Shown: piece after piece, positions 9,201-18,183 of the stretch
How the letters are laid out: each line of letters opens with the position of its first letter
Numbering within the stretch: position 1 is the stretch's first letter
NCBI GenBank assembly: GCA_016285885.1
Contig: JAEERP010000009.1
Coordinates: 1 to 64,000 of the forward strand
Length of the DNA stretch: 64,000 nucleotides
Source: Paludibacteraceae bacterium
GTDB taxonomy: Bacteria > Bacteroidota > Bacteroidia > Bacteroidales > Paludibacteraceae
Reading direction: 5' to 3'
Notes under the pieces: generated by a model
What the model was told of the DNA's origin: nothing
Seen by the model: only the letters and a program-made list of their open reading frames with translations
Databases searched by the model: none
Translations under genes and position numbers: made by a program

Positions 9201-9986
9201 GGTTAGGATACCACTGCTGATCATACCCTTCTTATATGCCCTTGCGCGGATGATTATGCTTTTCCCGTCGTCATGGGTAATGTCCTTCGTCATCTTGATG
9301 CCATTATCATCGTATTGTAAGCTTTCCTTGTTTGGTTCTTTTCCGTCTATCGTGTAATAAATGGTAGCCCCTTCGGTATCGGTCTTGATCTTGATGACAG
9401 AATTGTTGTTTGGAACGATGCCTGGCAGGACTCCTCCGTTGAAGGCAGGTGTGGAACACCTTGAGGAAAGGCTCTTGTATGATTGGTGGTTGCTTTCTTT
9501 AGGGCTTGGCTCCATGTAACCCGCTTCTCCGTTGTAGATGCCATAGGATATGTGGGTCTTTGTCTCCAGGTACCTGAATGAGTCAACCACTGCGCCATTT
9601 TTGTCCTTCAGCACGATGGCACCGCCGTCAGCGTCTAGCTTGCGCTCTGTCCTGCTGTCCGTCTCGGAACCATCGAACGGAACGACCTTGTAACTGGTAC
9701 AGCTGATCTTGTCCGAATCGCCAAACTTCCACTCCCATTCCCGTTCCAGGGATCCATCCGATTTCGCTTTGTAGTGTATGATTTTATACCCTTTTAGTTC
9801 GACGCTTATGTTCGCATCGTTGTAGAATTCAACCCAACCATTGTAGTTCTGGTTCTTCATGTAGGTTGAAATATTGCATGGCATTACCTCACTCACCCTA
9901 ACATCCGCATTCGCCGCAAACCCTAGGGACAATCCTATTAGCACGAGTGCTATTTTTGTCCGTCCGAATCGTATTAGTGTTTCCAT
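6273..9986 (-). CDS. CotH-family surface protein with lamin-tail and T9SS sorting domains
   Basis: I choose the ATG at 9986 (1237 residues), which gives a clean signal peptide ending near ANAD; a GTG eight codons earlier is less likely. Domain order: signal peptide; lamin-tail-like domain (about 28-165, SEVMP...NYNGWVEFYND); a chitobiase-C-terminal-like segment (ATIYYTIDGKEPN); a CotH kinase-like domain (about 280-680) with GLRER near 452 and the metal-binding-like DTDFG near 558; a beta-rich region; a second lamin-tail domain (LINEICASN...YSDWFEIYND); and a type A T9SS sorting domain (ISVYPNPTSDF to the end). CotH proteins are atypical kinases known from spore coats; in Bacteroidetes the substrate is unknown. 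The T9SS tail predicts export and cell-surface attachment. Confidence 0.85.
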   Translation of the reverse strand: METLIRFGRTKIALVLIGLSLGFAANADVRVSEVMPCNISTYMKNQNYNGWVEFYNDANISVELKGYKIIHYKAKSDGSLEREWEWKFGDSDKISCTSYKVVPFDGSETDSRTERKLDADGGAIVLKDKNGAVVDSFRYLETKTHISYGIYNGEAGYMEPSPKESNHQSYKSLSSRCSTPAFNGGVLPGIVPNNNSVIKIKTDTEGATIYYTIDGKEPNKESLQYDDNGIKMTKDITHDDGKSIIIRARAYKKGMISSGILTGTFIFENAPQYKCGTSNLPIVSIVTDPDNLYDDLKGIYTDGDPDNPDSDYPTTSCLDKSRKLNYIMDWARPANFEYFVDNKRMISHEVDIAVMGGCSRQYNTKSLKIKAGNRMGSKNGKLEYAFFADKECKEYKSLQLRNGGNGHEDGYVRCRDGFMQNIAKGLGIDYQAYQPVAFYLNGKYRGLMGLRERTNKAFVETNFGLSNKDIDVIEITNKDGIYATCGTMDAYNDLVNFLSQNDPNASDYYEKASKMMDMDEYMNYQIFEQFIVNTDWPANNCKIWRERNNGRFRWISFDTDFGLGLYGESDHNYCTPNMDMFKWAKGEGAYYNWGNGDNKLGFTEDTKWKTIIFSSLMKNSTFREKFLNKYLIHLGTSLKYDSIKPIWDSIHALVRNEYCATFNGNDVSGSDMLNFIKQRPGKIYEQMKEKKNFPELDGKDLVSMQLASNMPAGRILMNDELIPASSLSGKYFTDKELKLEAVAPLGYRFLGWKSDGGSTPTVAEDPIDTTGLEYTHTRMWKYYTSKKGIEETDWRTTSFNDSSWLSGSGVMGYKDDNNAGFNTVITSGSEGAHYATVYFRSTFNLESVDNIRAIVSRITYDDAYILYVNGKKVRVSNIDDSDLKGTQFADIWANDSTEIVVIPSSYLKKGKNVFAVEVHQHEAESSDLKLFFEEAIVYDEQATKNSVSGEYISTDPIFRTTVQTDIKLIAVFKKLSDCEQPRILINEICASNKKGGTTDEFGNYSDWFEIYNDGDETVNLAGLYLTDQIQKATKYMIPYGYEETKVLPKSRVLIWADNLAYRGPLHVGFKLKNANDSYIGINMVCGEDVYAVNEVNYDYVDENRSYGLSRDGGNQWVTFGECSDGRVFYPTPGLANSSRVCDSDECYSIVTEVEEVEQDDLSPISVYPNPTSDFVNVRVKNAESIDIFLYDNLGRLLNVYDKMNPSSSLSLKKFPSGIYHMEIITGKETYMETIIKE

Positions 9987-10308
9987 AAGCAATTCGTTTT
10001 TAATTAACACCGTATATAGGGGCGAAAAAACCCACAGGGAAGCATACCTCCCTGCCTACTCTGTTTCATCATACCATACTTTGGGTTTCCCCCTTCATTT
10101 GTAAACTCGATTACGAATATAATAAATTTTTCTTACTATCAAAAAAAAATCGTACTATCTAATGTGATCAATATCAATGTTATGTAATTGCATTGATTGT
10201 GTAATTTTCTTTTTTGAAAAAAAATCTTAAAGGGCAGAAATAATACTTTGTTGTATGCAAAAAATAAGATTTCTTTGTGAAACAAACAGATGAAAGCATA
10301 TTTGGAAT
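9987..10308. promoter_or_regulatory. Divergent intergenic region between CotH gene 1 and the flippase gene
   Basis: About 320 AT-rich bases separate two divergent starts. I see a weak -7-like ATACTTTG near 10247 on the plus strand and TATATTCG near 10113-10120 on the minus strand, but neither matches the consensus fully. No ORF, repeat or RNA gene is visible. Confidence 0.3.
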
Positions 10309-11793
10309 ATGGCTGAGATGAAAAACCTTGCTAAACAGACCGCTATATACGGTGTTAGCAGTATTTTGGGTAAGTTCCTGAATTGGTGTCTCGTTCCGCT
10401 CTACACGTACGTGCTCACCAATTCCGCCGAATACGGAATTGTGACGAACCTTTATGCGTGGACCGCCCTGTTATTGGTTATCCTTACATATGGTATGGAG
10501 ACGGGTTTCTTCCGTTTCGCGAATAAAGATCAGGAAAATGCGGGCGATGTATACAGTAGCGTGCTCTGCTGCGTCGGTGCCACCTCTACGCTATTCGCGC
10601 TTCTGGGTGTGGCGTTCAGCCCAGCCATCGCTGACCTGCTAGGCTATTCCAAACATCCTGAGTTTATCTCGATGCTCTGTGTCATCGTCGCCTTGGATGC
10701 GTTCGGTTGCATCCCCTTCGCCTACCTGAGATTCCAGAACCGGCCGATTCGTTTCGCCATCCTCAAGCTGGCGATGATATTGGTGAACATCACCGCCAAC
10801 ATATTCTTCCTGATCATCTGTCCGAAGATTCAGGCTTCACATCCCGAATGGATCTCCTGGTTCTACGACGAGAGTTATGGGGTGGGGTATGTGTTTATCT
10901 CTAATCTGATCTCCACCGTATTCGTCACCTGTATGCTATTGCCTCAGATTCTAAAGGCGAAACTTAAGATAGACTCCTCACTGCTGAAACAGATCCTGAA
11001 GTACTCTTTCCCGCTCCTTATCTTAGGTGTGGCGGGCATCATGAACCAGAGCTTGGACAAGATCATCTTCCCTTACCTCATACCCGACAGGGAGGTGGCC
11101 GACGCACAACTAGGCATCTACGGTGCATGCTTCAAGATCGCGATGGTGATGATGATGTTCACCCAAGCCTTCCGCTATGCTTATGAACCTTTTATCTTCG
11201 CGCAGAACAAGGGTGGCGATAAAAAGAACGAGTATGCGGATGCGATGAAGTTCTTCATCATCTTCTCCTTCCTGATTTTCTTGGGAATGATTTTCTATCT
11301 GGATATACTGAAACATCTGATCCGAAGCGATTACTGGGAAGGCCTGCGTGTGGTGCCGATCATTCTTATATCCTACCTCTTCCAAGGAATCTTCTTCAAC
11401 CTCTCTTTGTGGTATAAACTGACGGACAAGACCCAGTATGGCGCTTATTTCTCTATTATAGGCCTGATCATCACGCTTTTGGTGAATGTCTTGTTCGTGC
11501 CAAAATATGGCTACATGGCCTCCGCGGCCGCCTCGCTCTGCTGCTTCTTCGTCATCACGGTGATCTCCTATTGCTTCGGGCAGAAATATTACCCGATCAA
11601 TTATGACTTCAAATCGATCCTCATTTATGCGCTTGTGACGGCTCTCTTCTTCGCCATCCATACCTTTTCGCCGGCGGAAGGGGCATTGCGTTATGTGCAG
11701 GACACGATTCTTCTGTTGTTGTTCCTCGCCCTTATCATTAAGCGTGATCTCCCGCTGAAGGCGTTGCCGGTCGTCGGGAAGTATTTCCGATGA
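10309..11793 (+). CDS. Wzx-like oligosaccharide flippase (MOP superfamily)
   Basis: This 494-residue, very hydrophobic protein has about 12-14 predicted membrane helices and an N-terminal signature typical of the polysaccharide-synthase/Wzx family (KNLAKQTAIYGVSSILGKFL, then YTYVLTNSAEYGIVTNLYAW). Such proteins flip lipid-linked sugars across the inner membrane for O-antigen, capsule or glycolipid assembly. There is no glycosyltransferase next to it; it lies between genes for large T9SS cargo proteins. T9SS cargo is anchored through A-LPS in Porphyromonas, so a link is conceivable but unproven. A family call is safe, the substrate is not. Confidence 0.88.
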   Translation: MAEMKNLAKQTAIYGVSSILGKFLNWCLVPLYTYVLTNSAEYGIVTNLYAWTALLLVILTYGMETGFFRFANKDQENAGDVYSSVLCCVGATSTLFALLGVAFSPAIADLLGYSKHPEFISMLCVIVALDAFGCIPFAYLRFQNRPIRFAILKLAMILVNITANIFFLIICPKIQASHPEWISWFYDESYGVGYVFISNLISTVFVTCMLLPQILKAKLKIDSSLLKQILKYSFPLLILGVAGIMNQSLDKIIFPYLIPDREVADAQLGIYGACFKIAMVMMMFTQAFRYAYEPFIFAQNKGGDKKNEYADAMKFFIIFSFLIFLGMIFYLDILKHLIRSDYWEGLRVVPIILISYLFQGIFFNLSLWYKLTDKTQYGAYFSIIGLIITLLVNVLFVPKYGYMASAAASLCCFFVITVISYCFGQKYYPINYDFKSILIYALVTALFFAIHTFSPAEGALRYVQDTILLLLFLALIIKRDLPLKALPVVGKYFR

Positions 11794-11868
11794 GAGGCGG
11801 AAGGAATTCCCGAGGCAGTGTTGACGAACTGATCACAGGAGATTTCCTCAATCAGCAAGGATTGGGTG

Positions 11869-14412
11869 TTATTGTTTGATGATCTTATATATCTTCTCAT
11901 CCCCTCCTTGGGGTGACACACGCAGGAGGTATACCCCTGAACGTAATCCGCTCATATTCATGACATTGCTGTCGTTGATGGCACTCTCCCTGAGCATGAC
12001 ATGTCCCGTGATGTCCGTGAGTTCCAAATGGCACACGCCGATCATATCGAACTGGAGGTACAGCTTGTCTATGACAGGGTTAGGGTAGAGAGAGACGATG
12101 CGATTAGAGTGTAGGGTCGGGGATTCCCCGTTATCGTCCGTATAAATGGCAGTGAAGGAATACGACCTTTTCTTGTTGGTCTTTACGGTTATCTTGTTGT
12201 CATACAAATATTTGGAATCGACCGCATCCCCTTTGTCCGTGCAGATAGCTAGCCACTTCTCGAATCTATAGCCATTCACCTGAGGCGAGGCCTCAATGGT
12301 AATGGAATCATCCTGGAACCATTTCCCGTCAAACCTGTCACGGTAGAGCCGTTCTCCGCAAAGGAACAGATTTCCGTTCCGCACTTCGTCCCCTTCCAAA
12401 GAAGACTTAATAGTGAGTGGGATTGGCTTTCCCAAAGAATAGTATTTGGACAACATTCCATAAAGGAGGTCGTGCCTATGTTCGATCCAATCCGGCATCT
12501 GGTCGAAGCAGGTCTTCCATGTGCTTTGCGGCCAATCCCACCTAGTCCTATGGTAAGGGTACTCATCCGCTATGATGGATGTGATAGAGTCAATGACATG
12601 GTACATCTCGGATTTATGGAAGATATCCCCCGTCTGGATGGCGATCCTTTCTATGTACATCCTTCGCACAATGGGGTCGGACAATATACGTTCCAGCGGC
12701 CAGGTTGCCCAATCCATGTTCCCATGTTCATAATAGGGCTCCGTTCTCGAAAGGAAATTGAATGGATTGATATTCACCCCAATAATATCCTTGTCGGGGT
12801 CGGTAATAGGCCAATATTCGAATCCGCCATCCAAGTCCTTCACCAACCATCTCCACTTCCCATTGTTCCTGTTCCTCCAGATAACATAATTGTTGTTAGG
12901 CCAGTCGTAGTTTCCGACGAAAGCCTGAAGCGACATGTAGTTGACGAATTCGTTCACATCCACAAGGGAACATAGTTGCTCGTGGGAGAAGTTGGGTTGG
13001 CTAAGGAAATCACATAGACTATCGTACGCATCACGGGTGCCTTCCTTGAGTTCGTGGTTTTTGAATAGATCAATGTCCTCAATCCCGTAGTTGGATGCGA
13101 AATAATCATCATTGTCGGGTTCCCTCATGTTTTCTATTCCCCAATATTGCCCGTTCAGGTAGACGATGACGGGTTGGCAAGTTTGGTAATCGACATCAAC
13201 CTTTCCCCCCGAGAGTTTCTGCAGGAAGGCATCTTTCACGATTGTCAATTGGGCGTCGTTCCCACCGTTTCTTAAGTAGATGCATCTATATCCGTCTTCC
13301 TCCTTGGATTCCTTCTCCGGAAAGAATTTGTAGGAGAAATATTTGTTGCCGTACCTTTTCTTCGCATAAATCTTCAGACCTTTTACCTTTTCAAAACGGG
13401 GCCATCCTCCCGCGATCCTCGCTTCGCATAGTTGGTTGACCACCCTTTCCCCCTCGACGAAGTACTCCATGTTGAGGGGGCGCCTCCTATTGGTCCTGTA
13501 ATTGCTTGGTTCCCCAAAATCCTCCCTGTAGTAGACACCTGTTTTCCCTTCCACATATATTCCCACCGTGTCGTCCCACAGGTACTCGGGATTTAGGGAA
13601 AGCGACACGATCGGGAGTTGCATCTCCCTGTCGGTTATGATGTAGCTGTTGGCGTTGGAAGGTTTGCTCAGCAAATCCTCGCTGATGATTTTAGCTTTTA
13701 TGACCGTGGAACTGTCGATGGTTATCGGTTGGACGTAAAGTGGGGAATGCTCCGTGGGTTCGCTTCCGTCCAGCGTGTAGCGGATGTTCCGCCCGTACGG
13801 ATCCGGAGCGGTAAGTTGGACGGTCAATGAGCCGTAGTATATGCCTCCCTGGCGATCATATTCGACATCAGGGGCGGATTCTTTTTCCGTGCAATCATCC
13901 GAATTGGGCAGCATCGGTGTGGCGTGTTCGAACCAGACCCAACTCGACGCGTCGGACTGGCATCTGCCGAAACTATGGTTGATAGGGGCACCTGTATATC
14001 TCGGGGTTTCGTCTTCGGCCTCCCCATCGTCACGGGTGAGGTAGAGGCTACCGCTGGTATTGCCCATGTTGATGGTGGCGTGTATGTGTCCGGGGAGCGT
14101 TGTCTCCTCCTTGTCCGTGTAGATGATTCTGTATCCGTGGGAAGGGATGACGCACTGGACAGGTATTTCCCATAAGAAAGGATCGGAAGGCTTGTCGGAT
14201 AAATACCATCCTTGGATATCTATGTCGTGGTCTGTCGTGTTGTGCAGTTCCACCCAACCCTCCGGAAATTTATAGTCCTCGTCGATTACCGCATTCACGT
14301 TGTTGGGCATAATCTCATTGATGATTATGCCCCTGTTGGCGGCATGCACGGCGCATAGTGGCGGCGATACAAGACTCATAAGAGCAAAAAATGTACTTAA
14401 TGTATTCTTCAT
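11869..14412 (-). CDS. CotH-family protein with lamin-tail and T9SS sorting domains
   Basis: This 847-residue protein begins with a signal peptide (cut near VHAA). Domain order: lamin-tail-like domain (IINEIMPNNVN...GWVELHNTTDHDIDI), chitobiase-C-terminal-like segment (NIRYTLDGSEPTEHSP), CotH kinase-like domain (about 270-680) with GIENMREPDNDD near 430 and the acidic DLDGGFEYW near 527, and a C-terminal type A T9SS sorting domain (VSLYPNPVIDKLYL to KIIKQ). It shares its architecture with the neighbour at 6273-9986 but lacks the second lamin-tail domain. It converges on the flippase gene and has its own promoter box. Role at the cell surface unknown. Confidence 0.85.
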   Translation of the reverse strand: MKNTLSTFFALMSLVSPPLCAVHAANRGIIINEIMPNNVNAVIDEDYKFPEGWVELHNTTDHDIDIQGWYLSDKPSDPFLWEIPVQCVIPSHGYRIIYTDKEETTLPGHIHATINMGNTSGSLYLTRDDGEAEDETPRYTGAPINHSFGRCQSDASSWVWFEHATPMLPNSDDCTEKESAPDVEYDRQGGIYYGSLTVQLTAPDPYGRNIRYTLDGSEPTEHSPLYVQPITIDSSTVIKAKIISEDLLSKPSNANSYIITDREMQLPIVSLSLNPEYLWDDTVGIYVEGKTGVYYREDFGEPSNYRTNRRRPLNMEYFVEGERVVNQLCEARIAGGWPRFEKVKGLKIYAKKRYGNKYFSYKFFPEKESKEEDGYRCIYLRNGGNDAQLTIVKDAFLQKLSGGKVDVDYQTCQPVIVYLNGQYWGIENMREPDNDDYFASNYGIEDIDLFKNHELKEGTRDAYDSLCDFLSQPNFSHEQLCSLVDVNEFVNYMSLQAFVGNYDWPNNNYVIWRNRNNGKWRWLVKDLDGGFEYWPITDPDKDIIGVNINPFNFLSRTEPYYEHGNMDWATWPLERILSDPIVRRMYIERIAIQTGDIFHKSEMYHVIDSITSIIADEYPYHRTRWDWPQSTWKTCFDQMPDWIEHRHDLLYGMLSKYYSLGKPIPLTIKSSLEGDEVRNGNLFLCGERLYRDRFDGKWFQDDSITIEASPQVNGYRFEKWLAICTDKGDAVDSKYLYDNKITVKTNKKRSYSFTAIYTDDNGESPTLHSNRIVSLYPNPVIDKLYLQFDMIGVCHLELTDITGHVMLRESAINDSNVMNMSGLRSGVYLLRVSPQGGDEKIYKIIKQ

Positions 14413-14468
14413 ATCTTAACCAAATCCGTAATTGATGAGTGGTTCCCCCTTTCCCTTCCTGGAGACCA

Positions 14469-14476
14469 CAAAAATA
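14469..14476 (-). promoter_or_regulatory. -7 box of CotH gene 2
   Basis: The minus strand reads TATTTTTG (TAnnTTTG consensus), 57 bases upstream of the 847-residue CotH gene. Confidence 0.5.
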
Positions 14477-14529
14477 TTATCTTTTTTCGACACATGGGCA
14501 GGGTAACGCCATACTTCTTTTGTGGAAGG

Positions 14530-16065
14530 CTAACGAACGATCACTATTCTGCCTCCGACAATATAGGTGCCGCTGGGCAACCCCTCTATCTCCGACGAAT
14601 CTCTGACCTTACGTCCGTCCATCAGATAGACTCCGTCGGCATATTCCCTCTCATCTCCATCCAAACAATCCCGACCCATACTTGTCGTTTCGGGAATATT
14701 CAATATCCCCATCTGTTTCGATTTGAATTTATCGCATAGGAATTCGTAATTCCTTCTGTACCAATCTTTCACATATTCTAGTTCCTCCGTGATCGACTGT
14801 TTCAGAGGCATCGGGTTCCCGTTCCACTTGGCATACTCCCGTTCCCAAGCTCCCGATGTCAGAAATGCATTCGAATACTCATCCAGACGTTCCTCTATGT
14901 TCTTCGGGAGGAGCAATGTGGAATAGAGATTCAACCACCTATGTTTCACGCTATCCATAAATCCATCTATATTCTGTGGGATGAGCCTATTGAACGGAGG
15001 GCGGTTAGTGATTCTATCGAAAGAGACAAGCACATCATTATAGGTCCCGTCCCAAGCACCGCCTAAAGACATATCCATGTCCCATGGCGAGATCAGGAAC
15101 TTATGGCCTTTTTTGATGTTAACGACCGACAAAAATGTGTTCTTGTAGAGACAATCCTCCACATCGAGAGCCATTATAAGAACAATGTAATCAACAAGAT
15201 TCTCCCAATAGAAATAGTCCTGGTATTGCTGGCGGAAGGTCAAATCCGACGTCTTCGTTGAATTTAAGTCTATCAAATCCATCAAAGGTTTCCAGGCGTC
15301 GAAAGAGGGGAGATCGCTCGGATACTGCAGTTCCCAGTTGTTCCAAGTGGGACTGTTCACATCCGCATCCGCATAGGAATTGATGTTGGTATAGGGGGAG
15401 AATCCTTTGTATAGTACTCCCCTTATGGTAGTGTCATTCTCGTTCGTCTTCGTCTTTTTTAAGCCTAGCAACTTACGGTCGATCTTGTCCGACATGCAGT
15501 ACAGCCCGTGGTAACTCCCATTGATGAACACCTCCACAAACTCGCCTGCCGTCCCATTCCGGTTCCCATAAGCAGTCTCATATGGAGTCTGGCTCATCTC
15601 GTTCCACACATCGAAGCAGACCCTATTCCTCATTCTCACCCTATCGACGGCCATCGCATCTAAGATCCAGCTGTTCTCCTTTCTGATACCCAATATGTTG
15701 GCATCCTGCTTTTCGCCAACCTCATCCACCAGTTTGATGGAGAATGACTTCTTCTCATAACAGATTGACGTCCCGCCCCGATATTTGATTTGACACAGAT
15801 ACTTGACCGATTCGGACAATGAATCCGTCCTTTTATGGAAGTCGACTATCTCTATTTCCCCATTGACGAACGTTCTCTTACTGACGGCAGAGATATCCAC
15901 AGTCAGGTTCACAAGCGGCAACGAACCAGACCACAATTCGCCTCTCATCTGTTCGAACTGGGTTTTGCTCTCCTGTCCTTTCGCGGATTCACATAATGAA
16001 CATGTCCCCAATACGAAGGTCAGGAAGAATACTGTGAAACAATATGAAAACGAATTGTTATTCAT
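14530..16065 (-). CDS. CotH-family protein, short form
   Basis: This 511-residue protein has a hydrophobic N-terminal signal (YCFTVFFLTFVLGTCSLC) and one CotH kinase-like domain: LPLVNLTVDI, IKYRGGTSICYEKKSFSIKL, a GLYCMSDKIDRK segment near 225 and the acidic PWDMDMSLGG near 330. These correspond to the substrate/ATP and metal regions of CotH kinases. The C-terminus (VYLMDGRKV...SGTYIVGGRIVIV) resembles the end of a type A T9SS or Por-secretion tail but is short, so sorting by T9SS is only possible. It lies head-to-tail with the 847-residue CotH gene, separated by 117 bases. Confidence 0.8.
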   Translation of the reverse strand: MNNNSFSYCFTVFFLTFVLGTCSLCESAKGQESKTQFEQMRGELWSGSLPLVNLTVDISAVSKRTFVNGEIEIVDFHKRTDSLSESVKYLCQIKYRGGTSICYEKKSFSIKLVDEVGEKQDANILGIRKENSWILDAMAVDRVRMRNRVCFDVWNEMSQTPYETAYGNRNGTAGEFVEVFINGSYHGLYCMSDKIDRKLLGLKKTKTNENDTTIRGVLYKGFSPYTNINSYADADVNSPTWNNWELQYPSDLPSFDAWKPLMDLIDLNSTKTSDLTFRQQYQDYFYWENLVDYIVLIMALDVEDCLYKNTFLSVVNIKKGHKFLISPWDMDMSLGGAWDGTYNDVLVSFDRITNRPPFNRLIPQNIDGFMDSVKHRWLNLYSTLLLPKNIEERLDEYSNAFLTSGAWEREYAKWNGNPMPLKQSITEELEYVKDWYRRNYEFLCDKFKSKQMGILNIPETTSMGRDCLDGDEREYADGVYLMDGRKVRDSSEIEGLPSGTYIVGGRIVIVR

Positions 16066-16317
16066 TCACTTAAACAATAACAGAAATGATTTCTTAATAA
16101 TCCGACACTTTAAATTTACCCCTGTGATCATTCGTTTAATAAAAATCGATTCGTTCAACCACACATAGGCGTTTCTCCTGTTATATGCCCCAAAAATAGT
16201 AATTATCTTTTTGAGCAAACGCATAATTGTTCTTTTTCTTACCCCTCCATTCTTTTTTCGTTCCTGCGCTCTCCCTGTGATACCAGACATAATGGAAGAG
16301 ATTATTGGTCACACAGC
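16066..16317. other. Spacer between CotH gene 3 and amtB
   Basis: This spacer contains no ORF I can support. It holds the -7 box of the CotH gene at 16191-16198 and ends at the amtB terminator. Confidence 0.5.
16191..16198 (-). promoter_or_regulatory. -7 box of CotH gene 3
   Basis: The minus strand reads TATTTTTG, matching TAnnTTTG. It is about 126 bases before the start codon, implying a fairly long 5' leader. Confidence 0.4.
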
Positions 16318-16353
16318 AAAAAAAAGCGTCCTTCGGATCACTCCGAGGACGCT
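16318..16353 (-). terminator. Terminator of the porin-glnK-amtB operon
   Basis: On the minus strand GCGTCCTCGG pairs with CCGAAGGACGC (one bulge) and is followed by eight T. It begins about 35 bases after the amtB stop. Confidence 0.85.
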
Positions 16354-16387
16354 CACACAGATGGTAGATTTCCGTATATCACGTATA

Positions 16388-17794
16388 TCAGTTATATGCT
16401 GATTCTCCGTGTTCGTACACATCCAAACCTTCTTCTTCTATTCTCTTAGGAACTCTTAATCCATGAATCTTCTTGATCGCGAAGAATACCAGGAATCCTA
16501 CGCCGAATGACCAAGCCGCTACCGTGGCCTCACCAATCAGCTGAGTCAACACTGAGTATCCGCACTCCTCGTAGGCGAAGACACCCGTGAGGATCGTGCC
16601 CGTGAATCCTGCCATACCATGTACGGAGACTGCACCGACAGGGTCGTCGATATGGAGCTTCGTGTCAAGGAAGTTGACAGAGAAACACATTACTACGGAA
16701 GCGATGGCTCCGATAATTGCCGCGGAACCGATGGAGACGCAGTCGCATCCTGCTGTGATGCCGACCAAACCTGCCAAGATACCGTTGCATACCATTGACA
16801 ATGATGGTTTCCCGTATACCAACCAAGTGTAGATCAATGCCACGATTCCTCCTACGGCTGCCGCAATGTTCGTCGTCACGAAGATGTGGGACATGGCGGA
16901 CATGTTATCGAGGATGCCACCTCCGTAAGTCGCAGGGTCTACCGCACCTTGAGCCGCTACCGTTGATCCAGGGTTGAATCCGAACCATCCCATCCAGAGG
17001 ATCCAAACACCCAAGGCCGCCAAGGTCAAGCTGTGACCCGGAATGGCGTGGGTCTTTCCGTCCTTTCCGTATTTGCCCAAACGTGGACCCAATACGATGG
17101 CGCCGGCCAAAGCGATGAAACCACCACAAGAGTGGACTACGGCGGATCCCGCGAAATCATGGAATCCCAACTCGCTCAACCAACCGCCGCCCCATGACCA
17201 GTGCGCTTGGATCGGGTAGATGAAAGCGGAGATCAGGACGGAGTAGAGCATGTACATGGAGAACTTGGTACGCTCAGCCATGGCACCTGAAACGATGGTG
17301 GCCGCCGTTGCGCAGAAGACCGTTTGGAAGATGAAGTAGCACTCCTTCGGCAAGTTGCCGCAAGGGTTTTCCACACCACCGATACCGAATCCGCCCCATC
17401 CCATGAACGATCCGGCGCCAAACATGATGGAGAAGCCTACCACCCAATAGAGGACAGAACCTGCGGCGAAGTCGCAGAAGTTCTTCATCAGGATGTTGGC
17501 CGTGTTCTTTGCCCTGGTCAATCCAGCTTCAACCAAGGCGAAACCTGGTTGCATGAAGAATACCAGCATGGCTGCCAAAAGCACCCATATCGTGTCGACC
17601 GCACTGACGGAAGAGGCTTCCTCCGCCGCTTCCGCCACGGCACCGTCTTGCGCCATGGCAGGCAGACCTGCGCAGAGCGAACATGCCATGGCCCCGATGC
17701 GCGCGGCCCTTGATGTTATATGTTTTAATATCGTGTTCATAATTAGCATATTGTTTATCGTTTGATTTAATTGAGTCTTGTTCTCTGTTGTCAT
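16388..17794 (-). CDS. amtB: Ammonium transporter
   Basis: This Amt/Rh-family channel conducts ammonium across the inner membrane. The 468-residue frame starts with an ATG overlapping the glnK stop (ATGA). A start at the internal Met near 17740 would expose a signal peptide ending at AMAQ, as in other Gram-negative AmtB proteins. About 11 membrane helices are evident. The conserved pore histidines are visible in DFAGSAVVHSCGG and VSVHGMAGFTGT, together with the phenylalanine-rich vestibule. The C-terminal tail (RVPKRIEEEGLDVYEHGESAY) is the GlnK-binding region. Linkage to glnK in one operon is the standard arrangement for nitrogen-responsive ammonium uptake. Confidence 0.96.
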   Translation of the reverse strand: MTTENKTQLNQTINNMLIMNTILKHITSRAARIGAMACSLCAGLPAMAQDGAVAEAAEEASSVSAVDTIWVLLAAMLVFFMQPGFALVEAGLTRAKNTANILMKNFCDFAAGSVLYWVVGFSIMFGAGSFMGWGGFGIGGVENPCGNLPKECYFIFQTVFCATAATIVSGAMAERTKFSMYMLYSVLISAFIYPIQAHWSWGGGWLSELGFHDFAGSAVVHSCGGFIALAGAIVLGPRLGKYGKDGKTHAIPGHSLTLAALGVWILWMGWFGFNPGSTVAAQGAVDPATYGGGILDNMSAMSHIFVTTNIAAAVGGIVALIYTWLVYGKPSLSMVCNGILAGLVGITAGCDCVSIGSAAIIGAIASVVMCFSVNFLDTKLHIDDPVGAVSVHGMAGFTGTILTGVFAYEECGYSVLTQLIGEATVAAWSFGVGFLVFFAIKKIHGLRVPKRIEEEGLDVYEHGESAYN

Positions 17795-18147
17795 TTCTCT
17801 TGTTCGGCATTGTAAAGGGCTGTGTCGCCACGGTCGCCCGTCCTGATCCTGATGGCGTCCTCCACATTGATGATGAAGATCCTACCATCACCGATCTCGC
17901 CCGTATAAGCGGCTTTCTGGATCGCCTCGACCGTCCGCTCCACGTTCTTGTCACGAACGATGATGGAGACCAATGTGCGCTCGATAACACTTGTGTCATA
18001 CACGACACCTCTATAGATTCGTCCTTGTCGCGCCTTTCCGACGCCACGGACATCATAGTAGGAGAACCATTCGATATCCGCCGCCAACAAGGCATCTTTT
18101 ACTTCCTCAAACTTTGTTTTTCGGATAATTGCTTCAATCTTCTTCAT
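17791..18147 (-). CDS. glnK: PII nitrogen regulatory protein
   Basis: This 118-residue PII-family trimer subunit senses ATP/ADP and 2-oxoglutarate and plugs AmtB. The T-loop is visible (VRGVGKARQGRIYRGVVYD), with a Tyr at the position uridylylated in enterobacteria. The C-terminal signature GEIGDGRIFIINVEDAIRIR binds nucleotide. It overlaps amtB by 4 bases and follows the porin gene by 36 bases, forming a three-gene operon. Whether the Tyr is modified here is unknown, because no GlnD-like gene is in the window. Confidence 0.95.
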   Translation of the reverse strand: MKKIEAIIRKTKFEEVKDALLAADIEWFSYYDVRGVGKARQGRIYRGVVYDTSVIERTLVSIIVRDKNVERTVEAIQKAAYTGEIGDGRIFIINVEDAIRIRTGDRGDTALYNAEQEK

Positions 18148-18183
18148 GATGAATATGTTTTTTGTAGATGATTAATTATGGCC

